Assembly (NCBI GenBank): GCA_002803225.1
Contig: NXFV01000546.1
Coordinates: 1 to 23,339, forward strand
Length of the DNA stretch: 23,339 nt
Direction: 5' to 3'
Source: Gamarada debralockiae
Lineage: Eukaryota; Ascomycota; Leotiomycetes; Helotiales; Hyphodiscaceae
Shown: in pieces, positions 1 through 9,377 of the stretch
Layout: each line of letters begins with the position of its first letter
Numbering within the stretch: the first letter of the stretch is position 1
Notes under the pieces: model-generated
The model's database searches: none
What the model saw: the letters and a program-made list of their open reading frames with translations, nothing else
Told to the model about the DNA's origin: nothing
Translations under genes and position numbers: made by a program

Positions 1-213
1 TATTCTAATAGTATTCGTGATTGTGGTGGTAGAATTATAAGAATATCAAGGTAAAATTAAGTGCGATTCTAGAATCGGGACCTTGATTTTCTAAGAATAT
101 TCTTTTAGCTAGGTATTCTTATTGGCCCAGCCAAAAAAAAAAACGGGACCCAAGAATCGATTCTTATTAGTCAGGTATTCTTACTTAGAGTATTCTTATA
201 TAGAGGGTCTACT
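1..213. mobile_element. Terminal part of a Tc1/mariner (pogo/Fot1-like) DNA transposon, candidate
   Basis: The segment is AT-rich and carries repeated TATTCTTA-type words (for example near 112, 174 and 191). It ends in AGAGGGTCTACTG followed by TA at 212-213. Fungal pogo/Fot1-type elements commonly end in a CAGTAGAC-like inverted repeat next to a duplicated TA, which this matches when read outward. HET-domain coding sequence starts directly afterwards, as expected if the element inserted into that gene. The other end lies outside the window and no transposase is visible, so the class is inferred from the terminus alone. Confidence 0.45.
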
Positions 214-937
214 GTAATGAGCTCTTCATTTGGCGGAGGCTTTATTAGCGGATTACCCGAAATGTTCTTTAATGAGGCCCTCCTCTTGCAACCAAAACAA
301 CCCATGCACAGACAAAGGTCTTCCACTGAGGCCAACACCCTTCCTCGCTGGTCTTGGGCTGATTGGGAAGGTGAGATCATGACTCGTCAATGGATCCAAT
401 GCTGGGGTCAATTGTTTCCCCTGTCCTCCCCATCTTCAGCGCAGCCCTCGCAGAGTAAGTCAGCGCTCCAGGTTGTTCCCGTAGTGTCTTGGTTCTTTGG
501 GAACACGCCACAGGAAACCGTGCCTGTCAGTATTCCCTGCGTTACATATGTCGACGACCTCACGGATCAGCGGTTACCTCTTCCTTCGAACTGGTCACAT
601 AATGACTTGGAGCGCAACTACTACAATGATGTTCCAACTGCAAGGGCATATCCAGTACCAATCGCCTCAGAGCAGTCGTCCCGTGTTATCTCACATCAAT
701 ACCTCTTCTGTTGTACCAAACGGGCGTATTGCAACTGTGAATCTCAGCTAGGACTAGAACTAAACGGTTCTATGAAGATCAAAGACAACGATGACAAGTG
801 AATTGGAGGCCTGAACATAAATCTCGACCCAATGAATAATAGTCGCCACAGCGAATGTGAGCTTGTAAGTATCTCCGCAGGGCCAATGGTAGGTAACGTG
901 CATGTTTTCTCAGTCAACCATTCATTGGGGCCTTCCT
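214..937 (+). pseudogene. HET-domain (heterokaryon incompatibility) protein, C-terminal remnant
   Basis: HET proteins trigger programmed cell death after fusion of unlike fungal individuals. The frame open from 217 to 801 contains FNEALLLQPKQP and LPRWSWADWEGEI, which match the conserved Trp-rich region downstream of the HET core (usual form LPSWSWxGWxG). Further on is a FCCTKRAYCNCES stretch, like the strand that follows in the family. After a TGA at 799-801 the same frame continues with CELVSISAG, resembling the C-terminal CELxAISxG motif, up to another stop at 935-937. The N-terminal HET core is missing because homology begins at the putative transposon end. The first ATG at 217 is probably not a real start. 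I read this as a dead, truncated gene. Its HET character is inferred from motifs in the C-terminal half only. Confidence 0.6.
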
Positions 938-1301
938 GACGATAACTTTTAGGGGCTCTATGATATTAGCAAAAACAGTTATCCGTGATTTTTGTATGTT
1001 GATGGACCAAATGGTTTGATCGAGTTCTACCACGTTTTGTAGATCGAATAGAAAGATGAAATTGCTTTTCGCAAAGCTTTAGGGAGCGTCTAGAAAGCTG
1101 CGTGGGACAGTGTGTCGGATGTAGGACAAGGTCAAGAATTTAAGAAGACGATTAGACTACTCAAAAAAACTAAAGAAGAATTATTTACTTTATAAAGGTA
1201 CAGAATTATCCCGTATAAAACTTTACGTTATTAAGTTGTTGATTTAACACAAAGGGAAAAAGGTGAGTTTTGGTGCAAAAGAGGGATTGGCTCAAACTTT
1301 A
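938..1301. other. Intergenic DNA
   Basis: No open frame or RNA gene is recognisable here. The stretch is moderately AT-rich. It contains the left copy of the 8-bp duplication AAACTTTA at 1294-1301 that flanks the MITE. Confidence 0.5.
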
Positions 1302-1342
1302 GGGACGAGCTAAATCAACTCCACTAGTAGCTAAATCAACTC
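1302..1342 (+). repeat. Left terminal inverted repeat of the MITE
   Basis: This is a 41-bp repeat matching the reverse complement of 1651-1691 at 40 of 41 positions. It contains two 14-mers AGCTAAATCAACTC at 1308 and 1329. Confidence 0.85.
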
Positions 1343-1650
1343 GTAGACTCCACTTTCAAGAGCACACCCATCAAACTCGCCCTACAGTACGCCTAAAATC
1401 GACTTAATACCTTAAATTTTCAGGCACAAACTCTATCCCAGAGCTCTACTTTGGAAAGACTGCCCTTAAGCCCGACGAAGGGGGGTTAGGGGCTCCCCCG
1501 ACCCGAAGGGACTCGTGGGGATCCCCCCTCCTGAGGGGACAGACGTCGGGCACGACAATTTCGTAGCTGTAGTTGAGATGTGAAGCTCTGAAGTTGATGG
1601 GTCTTAGTAGTTAGGAGGGGTGTGGCGTGGATTTGATGGGGTACCTAGAA

Positions 1651-1691
1651 GAGTTGATTTAGCTACTAGTTGAGTTGATTTAGCTCGTCCC
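1651..1691 (-). repeat. Right terminal inverted repeat of the MITE
   Basis: This is the partner of 1302-1342 and ends in GCTCGTCCC at 1683-1691. It is followed immediately by the right copy of the 8-bp duplication. Confidence 0.85.
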
Positions 1692-1699
1692 AAACTTTA

Positions 1700-2281
1700 T
1701 TGTGTCTTGCCTGTAGAAGTAAAACGGCATGGTTGCCTAGTGCTGTGTTGGCTATCAAATGGCGCAGCTTTTTTCGCGAGTCGAGTCAGGCACTGCCATA
1801 GCCCCGCTAAGCCGCGAACTAGGGTGCCCCACTTGGTCCCTTTCGCCTTACGAGTAGACCTTGACGCACCCTTTTCTGGGAGATATCCATTGGTCCACGG
1901 GTTGAAATATGCAACGGTTCGCTGAATGCCTGCTAAGGAGGAAATTTTTTCGCCGCAAATATAAATCATTATTAACCGCCGTGCATATATATTGAACCCT
2001 GCTCCACTCGTTATCAGAAAGCAAGGAAGGCAGGACGTGGCTTGGTGAACGTGCGATCTGAATCAGTACTTCCGCCAAGCAACTCAGCCCCTTCGGCTCA
2101 CAGAAATTTCTATAAGACCTCAACTCGAATCGTCCGACATATTATACTCCCCGTCTTAACTAGAACCTCGCTCTGGGTGGATGCCCCTACATTGATTCGC
2201 AACGGCCGCAAAAAAGACTGAGATTGGCGTTTCCGACTGCCCCAGCAGTCACAGGGCTGGCCGTAGCATAAACTTGTTACC
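1700..2281. promoter_or_regulatory. 5' upstream region of the NLR-like gene
   Basis: Only short open frames on both strands, none resembling a known family. The stretch separates the MITE from the NLR-like start codon and so should contain its promoter and 5' UTR. I could not place a core promoter or transcription start. Confidence 0.35.
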
Positions 2282-2287
2282 ATGTAA
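2282..2287 (+). promoter_or_regulatory. Minimal start-stop uORF (ATG-TAA) overlapping the NLR start
   Basis: The sequence ACCATGTAATGCC contains an ATG (2282-2284) in a good fungal context (A at -3) followed at once by TAA (2285-2287). The last A of that stop is the first base of the main ATG (2287-2289). A scanning ribosome meets the start-stop codon pair first, so main-frame translation would depend on leaky scanning or reinitiation. The arrangement is seen directly; the regulatory role is inferred and assumes the transcript begins upstream. Confidence 0.45.
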
Positions 2288-5200
2288 TGCCTACCCAATC
2301 CAGATCCCTTGAATGTGTCTGGCTTACCCCAAAAAGGTCTCACAGCGATTTAGCCACAGCTTTGAGCGAGTTTCGGCAGATTCTCTCGCCGGACCAAACC
2401 GCTCAGCTCAACTCATTCTCAAGCAATACACCTACAGCAGATGATATTGTCCAGCTCACGGACGATATTATGAAAGTAAACGCAGGTCGAAAAAGCCGTA
2501 TCTTTGCATCCCGAGTCCAGGGACTCTTAGGCTCTGTCCAGCAGTATTGTATGATCGTCGACCTGTGCGCAGGGCCCAGCCAGATAGCGGCGCTGGTCTG
2601 GGGCAGCATCAAGCTAGTTCTTCTAGTTCGTATTTATATTACACTGTCCTTCACTCGCTTACATCTGCTTGTTCGCTAGGTTTCGTCGAACTTTGCCGAG
2701 TATTTTGACAAGCTGTCAGAGCGTGTTGCTCAGCTTAGCAACTACTGTCCCCGATTATCTGAATATGAGAAGCTTTTTCAAGCATCACCAAGGCTGCAAC
2801 AAGCAATTTCGGACTTTTATGCTGTTGTGGTAGTCTTCTGCTCAAAGGCACTAAAGGTAGTGCAGGAGAAAGGTGAGAATGAAAACCCCATGTCATAGTT
2901 CCTTATATGGTTTCTAAGCCTTGCTATTTTACATTAACAGGTATTACCCGATTCTCAAAGTCAATATGGAAGCCATTCAAAGTAGAGTTCAAGGAGATAG
3001 AGGAGAGCCTTAGCGCAGCAAAAGATGAAATTATAGCAGAACTACAGCTCGCCTCTGAACAGGCAGCACACAGCTTTCGTCGCTTGTTAACAACTGAAAT
3101 TGAGGAAAATAGAATACTTCGCCAGAAGCAAGTGGCTGAAATGCAAGAAAATAAGGATTTCCGATCACAGCAGACGCTTGCGTTACGGCAGACCCAAGCT
3201 CGGCAGGTTCAGAAGATCCTAAATGAAGAAGGTAATTCATTATAGTCAGGTGAAAGAAATAATGCTTTAATAAAACTAATTATGTTACTACTATAGAGCG
3301 TCAGAAAATCCGGCTACTACGGCAAATTCCGAACTATGACTACACCATCGGTCTCCGCAAGGCACAAGCATTACGTTGCGAAGGAACTTGCGATTGGTTT
3401 CTCAACAGACCGGAATTCCGAGGTTGGATTGACCAGACAGGTTCAAAACATCTCTGGTGCTACGGGATTCGTATGTGACCCTCATTAAACCCAGTCGTTA
3501 CTATACTACATATTATGCTGACATTTTACTGGTTAAAGCTGGCTGTGGAAAAACGGTCCTTACGTATGAAACCCTCTGGCCCTTAAGAACCTCTAGATTT
3601 GCGTTCTAAACAAAGTTTTAGGGGATATATTGTTCATCACCTGCAAGCGACCTTTTCAGCTAGGGATGATTCAATCATTATCTACTATTTCTTTGACTCC
3701 TCCAATAAGACGACATTGCATACGCTCACGTTCCTAAGATGCATTCTGCACCAGGCAGTCAGGCTTGAGTCACTGCTTCCGGACTCACAGAGGCGTCTAG
3801 AATCGCTTTTTGTGGACCAGAGAGACCGGGCAGAGCCGGACATTAGCGAACTTATAAAGCTCTTTATATACTTCTATGGAAAGTTCAAAAATGCCTTCCT
3901 TCTCATCGATGGGCTTGACGAAGCAGATAGAAGCGACCAGAGGAATGTCAAATCTTTCTTGAAGGAAGTCCAAAAGGTGAATGGTGCTCGAATACTCGCC
4001 ATTACCCACCCAGACGTGGACCTCTCGAAGATCTTCAGCTGCAGTCAGACGCTCCAAATCACAACAGAAGATGTCAAAGGCGATATTGAAATCTTTATTC
4101 AAAGCCAGATTGATGAGCACTCGCAGGAGGGACTCTCTGTTTGCTCACTTTCTCTGCTCGACGAAGTCAAGCAAGCGTTGCTCTCTGGCGCTGAAGGAAT
4201 GTTAGTGAGAAGCTAATACCCCTCGTACTTTAAATAATTACATATTTGCGCTAATGTTAATATTAAGGTTCCTCTGGGTAGATCTACAACTCAAGGCCAT
4301 TGTCGACACCTGTGAGGAAGATGGGACTCCAAATAGAATTCCTGATATTTTTGAGAGGCCTCCGCGGAAGGTCACGGAACTCTACAGCCTCGCATTGGTC
4401 AAGCTCGCCAACGAAGACAAAAAGCTGACTGAACTGGCAAAGAAGGTGTTTCAGTGGGTTATTTGTGGCCAACGACCGCTAACTATTGGTGAACTTGAAG
4501 AAGCAGTCTCTATAACTATGGACCAGAAGTCCTGGGCGAGTCCTCCTTTCAAGCTGGACCTATCGAAGCTGTGCAGGATGTGTGGAAACCTCGTCAAATA
4601 CGATAGGGCTAACGAAGCAGTTTCGTTGGCTCACCACACAGTTCTCTCCTTTCTATTAGGCTGTTCTGATGCACCAGGAATTGCCAGCTTTGCATTCGAA
4701 GAAAATAGAGCGGAGCAGTATCTAACAGATATTTGCCTTACATATTTGTCTTTTACCGATTTTCATAAGGCAATTATACGGACTTCAGACACAACATCTG
4801 TCCGTACACTAAATCGACCTTTATGTTTAGCGTTGGCCATTCTTCCGACCTCCATTCGACCTTTGGCATCGGTTCCAGTCAGAAGCAGCCGATTCGGCAG
4901 GGCAGCAGATAGACAAGTCGACATGGTCAACGTCCTGAGATCTGAACTGAGCCGACATCAATCCGCAAAACCGGGTCCTTCCTTCCAACTCCTAGAATAC
5001 TGCAAGGCTTATTGGCACAATCATAGCCTCTACATGGAGCTGCAGGACATAAATCGTTTTGAAACTTTAGAAAACTTTGTACGCGGAACGCATTACCCAC
5101 CGGAATGGAAGCCGTGGAGTTCTATTACAGACCAGAAAGCCTTACCTCACTGGAAGATATTCCTTTGGGCCGTGAGAGAGGGTCATACGGTTATTTTCCG

Positions 5201-7037
5201 TGTTTGGCAGAACATTGTCAAGATGCACGAGGCCAGCTACTGGGACCATCTTTGGTTAGAAGAGGGTCAGAGACTATTCGCTTCTGCATGTGCAACAGCC
5301 AATTTTGAGCAGCTGGAGATTATATTAAGTTCTAGAGGAAAATTTAAGCGCGTGGTGAGGCCGTCTGTAAACGAGGTTAATCATGAACTGGTAAGGGTAT
5401 GTCATTTAGGGCATAGTAAGGTCGTGGAGCGGCTGCTTCAGGAGGAGGCAGATGTCAATGCAGCAGCTGCAGTTTACAGTTCTAGTGGAAGAACGGCACT
5501 GCAGGCGGCAGCAGGAGGAGGCCACCTCACAATCGTAGAGCGGCTGCTCCAAGAGAAGGCAGATACCAATGTAGCAGCAGTGGGTGATAATGGAAGAACA
5601 GCATTACAGGCGGCAGCAGAAGGAGGCCACCTCGCAGTCGTGGAGCAGCTGCTTCAAGAGAGGGCGGATGTCAATGCAGCAGCAGGTGATAGTGGAAGAA
5701 CAGCACTGCAGGCGGCAGCAGGAGGAGGCCACCTCGCAGTTGTAGAGCGGCTGCTCCAAGAGAATGCAGATGTCAATGCAGCAGCAGCAGGAGGTTATAG
5801 TGGAAGAACAGCACTGCAGGCGGCAGCAGAAGGAGGCCACCTCGCAGTTGTAGAGCGGCTGCTCCAAGAGAATGCGGATGTCAATGATGCAGCAGCAGGA
5901 GGTTATAGTGGAAGAACAGCACTGCAGGCAGCAGCAGGAGGAGGCCACCTCACAATTGTAGAGCGGCTACTTCAAGAGAAGGCGGATGTCAATGCAGCAG
6001 CAGGTAAATATAGTGGAAGAACAGTACTGCAGGCGGCAGCAGAAGGAGGCTACCTCGCAGTCGTAGAGCGGCTGCTCCAAGAGAAGGCGGATGTTAATGC
6101 AGCAGCAGTAGGTGATAATGGAAGAACAGCACTGCAGGCAGCAGCAGGAAGAGGCCACCTCGCAGTTGTAGAGCGGCTGCTTCAAGAGAAGGCGGATGTC
6201 AATGCAGAAGCAGGCAATTATGGAAGAACGGCACTACAGGCGGCAGCAGGAGGAGGCCACCTTGCAGTCGTAGAGCGGCTGCTCCAAGAGAATGCAGATG
6301 TCAATGCAGCAGCAGCAGCAGGTTATAGTGGAAGAACGGCACTGCAGGCAGCAGCAGGAGGAGGCCACCTTGTAGTCGTGGAGCGGCTGCTCCAAGAGAA
6401 GGCGGATGTCAATGCAGCAGCAGGTGATTATGGAATAACAGCACTGCAAGCAGCAGCAGAAGGAGGCCACCTCGCAATTGTAGAGCAGCTGCTCCAAGAG
6501 AAGGCGGATGTCAATACAGCGGCCGGTAAATATAGTAGAAGAACGGCACTGCAGGCAGCAGCAGGAAGAGGCCACCTCGCAGTTGTAGAGCGGCTGCTCC
6601 AAGAGAAGGCGGATGTTAATGCTGCAGCAGGTTATTCTAATGGAAGAACGGCACTGCAAGCAGCAGCAGAAGGAGGCCACCTCGCAGTTGTAGAGCGGCT
6701 GCTTCAAGAGAAGGCGGATGTTAATGCTGCAGCAGGTAAATATAGTGGAAGAACAGCACTGCAGGCGGCAGCAGAAGGAGGCTACCTCGCAGTCGTAGAG
6801 CGGCTGCTCCAAGAGAAGGCGGATGTTAATGCAGCAGCAGTAGGTGATAATGGAAGAACAGCACTGCAAGCAGCAGCAGGAGGAGGCCACCTCGCAGTTA
6901 TAGAGCGACTGCTCCAAGAGAAGGCGGATGTCAATGCAGAAGCAGGCAATTATGGAAGAACGGCACTGCAGGTGGCAGCAGAAGGAGGCCATAGAAAAGT
7001 AGTGGAGTGCCTTCGTCAAGCAGGTGCTATAAAATAA
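2287..7037 (+). CDS. NLR-like STAND protein: DUF7708-like, NACHT, ankyrin repeats
   Basis: Likely a cytoplasmic NTPase switch for non-self recognition or cell death. My model has seven exons: 2287-2625, 2680-2872, 2941-3231, 3297-3470, 3539-3563, 3616-4200, 4268-7037. Reading phases agree across all six introns (52-68 nt) and the product is 1458 aa. Residues about 15-180 match the DUF7708-type N-terminal domain (AALVWGSIKLVLLVSSNFAEYF). A Gln/Glu-rich coiled-coil-like stretch follows at about 200-285. NACHT: Walker A GIPGCGKT at 331-338 and Walker B FLLIDGLDEA at 435-444. A winged-helix-like motif GQRPLTIGELEEAV lies at about 603-616. Ankyrin repeats run from about 908 to the end. Oddities: the usual TSRP of sensor 1 reads THP (471-473); donors GTTCGT and GTTAGT are weak; exon 5 is only 25 nt. 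Function is inferred from architecture. Confidence 0.9.
5487..7034 (+). repeat. Tandem ankyrin repeat array, 14 near-identical units plus end cap
   Basis: Units of 102-108 bp start at GGA of GRTALQAAA and repeat 14 times from 5487 to 6953. A divergent final unit ends the protein, and a degenerate unit precedes the array. The consensus is GRTALQAAAxGGHLAVVExL followed by LQEKADVNAAA and a loop. Variation clusters at residue 10 (G/E), at the R/Q and K/N/R positions, and in the inter-repeat loop (VGDN, GDS, AGGYS, GKYS, GNY, GDY, GYSN), which also changes length in whole codons. Units 5-7 and 12-14 share the same series of loops, offset by 732 bp, which points to a multi-unit duplication. This looks like recent unequal crossover or conversion in an in-frame array. 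Confidence 0.92.
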
Positions 7038-7443
7038 TACTACAGTGCTCTGGTATATCATAAACTCTTTAATGATTCTCCCTATTATGCGTACCTAAAC
7101 TAGTGTTGAAGTGGCAAAACGCAAGTGAATTTAAGAATTACGGCAATGAAATTGCTAGCTGAGAGAACTCCTAAGGTGGTAAGTGCAATGATGTAGATTC
7201 AATAGCTTCTTGGAACTAAGTAAGGTTCAATGCAAATTTCTAGCTCCTCAATCTCCTCGACCTTAAGCAGAAGCGGACTAATGTGTCTATCACGATCAAC
7301 AAGGAAGTAAGCGCAGGAATCAACGAGACAAGGGCGGGCAATATTGGTATTTACTGTCGTCACAGTCGTGTTTGTAAGTCTTAGAAGTTCTAAATTCTCG
7401 GCAGCTCCCCATGTCTTTCAGGGCGGCCTTTTTTACAATTAAT
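7038..7443. other. 3' flank of the NLR-like gene
   Basis: I see no gene here. It presumably includes the 3' UTR of the NLR-like gene, but no clear polyadenylation signal can be singled out. Confidence 0.35.
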
Positions 7444-7978
7444 ATGGCTGAATTTCAGAGGAACTCGGATGGCAGTTTGAACCTTCCATACGCCTCCAAG
7501 TATATATGTAGGTATTCAACATATGTGCCCAGTTTCAAAGCAAACGCTCACAGTGAGAAATAGTTGGAGTTGCAGTGGCTGTCTCCCTGCCTATTATCTT
7601 GCTGGCTTTGCAGAGCAACATCGCTTCATGGTTCATGACTATATATGCCCATAAAAAAGAAGCGCGAGAAGGATACGCCACAGCATTCTGCACTATACAC
7701 AAGAAGCCTGAATGCTGAAAGCCTTCTTAAAGAAAGACTCGACTATGGAGTGGACAAATGAGGGTCGGATCGGACTTGGAATCGAGGGGCCTATCCAAAA
7801 ACTATGCTGGCACATCATCCTGAAAAGGTTCCAGCCGGACTTGACGAATCTCTATCCCGCAGCTCGTCGGCCACGTAAAGCTTCCGAGATTGAATGGGAC
7901 GTCTACGACATGGTGGTCGGCAGCAGTGTGGCTCGCTTTAGTGAGGCATTTCTGTCTGGTGGCTGTTTTTATATCTAG
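7444..7978 (+). pseudogene. Degraded small gene with one hydrophobic segment, unrecognised
   Basis: Three coding-like pieces follow one another on the plus strand. First is an ATG at 7444 with a hydrophilic start (MAEFQRNSDGSLNLPYASKY), followed by a GTAGGT donor-like site and a CTCACAG acceptor-like site near 7509-7555. Next, in another frame, is a membrane-type helix VGVAVAVSLPIILLAL near 7565-7612, ending at TGA near 7716. Third, in a further frame, is an 88-aa tail from 7712 to 7978 (MLKAFLKKDSTMEWTNEGR onward). The overlap at 7712-7718 looks like a frameshift that breaks a once continuous protein of about 150 aa. I do not recognise the family. It might instead be chance ORFs. Confidence 0.3.
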
Positions 7979-8269
7979 CTCTCTGCACTGCATAACGATG
8001 CTGCGAATATCTTACTCTGTAACTTCCTTCGACGCCTTCCAACGTTTCAAGTCTTTGCTTCAACGCTTAATGCCTGCCTCTAACCTGCAAATGCGATGCT
8101 GTTTCGTCTCAATATTTTGATAGATGCTACATAGTTGTGATGGAATGAGTAATCAGTGACACTGGATCTAGGCAGATAGTGTTTCTGGCTACCAGTGACG
8201 CCTGCTGAGTCACATGGTGTCACAGGATCACTTGATCAGTGTGTTGAGAATTGATAATGAGCTTTTATG
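7979..8269. other. Intergenic DNA, no gene seen
   Basis: No supported coding or RNA feature lies between the small plus-strand remnant and the truncated end of the CFEM/Pth11 pseudogene. Confidence 0.3.
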
Positions 8270-8935
8270 CCGCACGAATCGCCGGCCTGTGGTGCTCTCG
8301 GAAGCCAGATGTCCTTGCCAAGCCCATGGCTCGTAACTGTCGAACTCATCGGTGGCCATTAAAAGTCGTAGTAGAGGATTTAGCGTACGAACAACAAATA
8401 GGCCAGATAGCAGAATAACCAAACTCTACACAATATAAGCCACCACATGTAAGAATTGTTCGGCCCATAAGCACCATTACTAGGATCATAGTCTAGTCGT
8501 CCATTCCAAATTGATGGTGCACTTTCCTGGCTAGGATCCTCTGAAGAAAAACTATGACGGCAAGAGATATTCCAACAATTCCGGTAATTGAGACGGCATT
8601 GGATCTATCCCACTTCAGTTGACTACAAATGGCTTTGGTCATGTTTTTAATTTCTAGCTATGTTAGTTTTCTCACCCACCGAGGGGCACAAGGCAATTCT
8701 GATTTACACAAAGTTCTAAACTACTAGTCTCCTCTGTATCGGTGCAAATACTAGTATAGTTGGAGGTTGTCATTGGCCTCATGACGATTTGCCAATGCAT
8801 TTCACCTGTTTGACTTAGCATCTGAGAAATAGTATTATTCAAGGAGACGAACTGCACAGTCAGGTATCTCTGGCCCGATAGACTGAATGGTGACAGCAAA
8901 CAGAGCTATGCCGGCAGCGGCCGCCAGAACTTCAT
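8270..8935 (-). pseudogene. CFEM-domain Pth11-like integral membrane receptor, broken and truncated
   Basis: Intact relatives are plasma-membrane seven-helix proteins with an extracellular eight-Cys CFEM domain, used in surface sensing. Reading from ATG at 8935: MKFW, then in another frame a signal-peptide-like Ala run and IGPEIPDCAVRLLE (the CFEM start). Another frame change leads to SICTDTEETSSLELCVNQNC (mid-CFEM). An intron-like interruption near 8650-8675 follows, then NMTKAICSQL (the last CFEM Cys). Helix 1 is SITGIVGISLAVIVFLQRIL, followed by the family motif HHQFGMDD. There TAG (8493-8495) replaces the usual Trp of GMDDWTM, a TG-to-TA change consistent with RIP. Beyond several more stops and shifts, HGLGKDIW (8306-8329) matches the loop before helix 3. 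Nothing recognisable follows, so helices 3-7 are lost. The family call rests on motif order; exact breakpoints are uncertain. Confidence 0.7.
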
Positions 8936-9377
8936 GGTTAGGTTGAGGTAGCCGAAAGTCTATTTAATGTCGTAGAGGGCGGTATTAATGGCTGCAGACA
9001 GACGCCCTGCTGTGCTATAATGTACAACTTGCTTCCACTGCAGGCTCTCATTCATGATGGTCACCATAAACGTTCTTTTATCTTGGGGGTATTTCTATCA
9101 ATTTTGATTTGCACAGCCTAGGTAACCCCTTTAGGTCCATCCGATTGTGGCGCTACGAATGGACATAGCGCAGCGTATCGAACAGCCAGAACCCATACCC
9201 TCTGTGATGCCCACCCCGATGGGTCAACGGTGGCAGTATGCACGGGACGGGCAGCCTGCAAGGGTCAACGGGGTGTTCGGCCAACCAATTGATATCCCAT
9301 TGCAAGTGGCTCTTTGAAGAAGGCTTCTACACCGTTTCTGCTATCTCGTTATTACTGCCGAGATTTCTGAGCTCGCG
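8936..9377 (+). other. Region upstream of the chitinase remnant, with a Cys-containing open stretch
   Basis: A plus-strand frame from about 9132 to a stop near 9290 reads PSDCGATNGHSAAYR and contains four Cys residues in about 50 codons. It could be a decayed N-terminal secreted or carbohydrate-binding part of the chitinase downstream, since it is on the same strand and close by. I cannot match it to a named domain. The rest (8936-9130) shows nothing clear. Confidence 0.25.

Larger units (their letters stand above)
1302..1691. mobile_element. 390-bp MITE, probably hAT-type
   Basis: Left (1302-1342) and right (1651-1691) ends form 41-bp terminal inverted repeats starting GGGACGAGCTAAATCAACTC, with a single mismatch. 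The element is flanked by a perfect 8-bp direct repeat AAACTTTA (1294-1301 and 1692-1699). An 8-bp target duplication is the hallmark of hAT-superfamily transposition. Each TIR contains two copies of the 14-mer AGCTAAATCAACTC spaced 21 bp apart, which look like iterated transposase-binding sites. The GC-rich interior has no coding capacity and includes an internal inverted repeat GCCCGACG / CGTCGGGC (1470-1477, 1544-1551). A 9-bp duplication (with a leading C) would leave the TIR ends out of register by one base, so 8 bp is preferred. The family is inferred from structure. Confidence 0.8.

Noticed and set aside
5487..7034. Regular repeats that could be mistaken for a CRISPR array or minisatellite
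   Set aside because: Units are about 105 bp without unique spacers and encode a canonical ankyrin motif in one continuous frame in a eukaryotic gene.
5604..7061. Long Cys-rich open frames on the minus strand opposite the ankyrin array
   Set aside because: They are reverse readings of the GCA-rich ankyrin repeats (GCAGCA read as TGCTGC) and follow the repeat period; no independent coding evidence.
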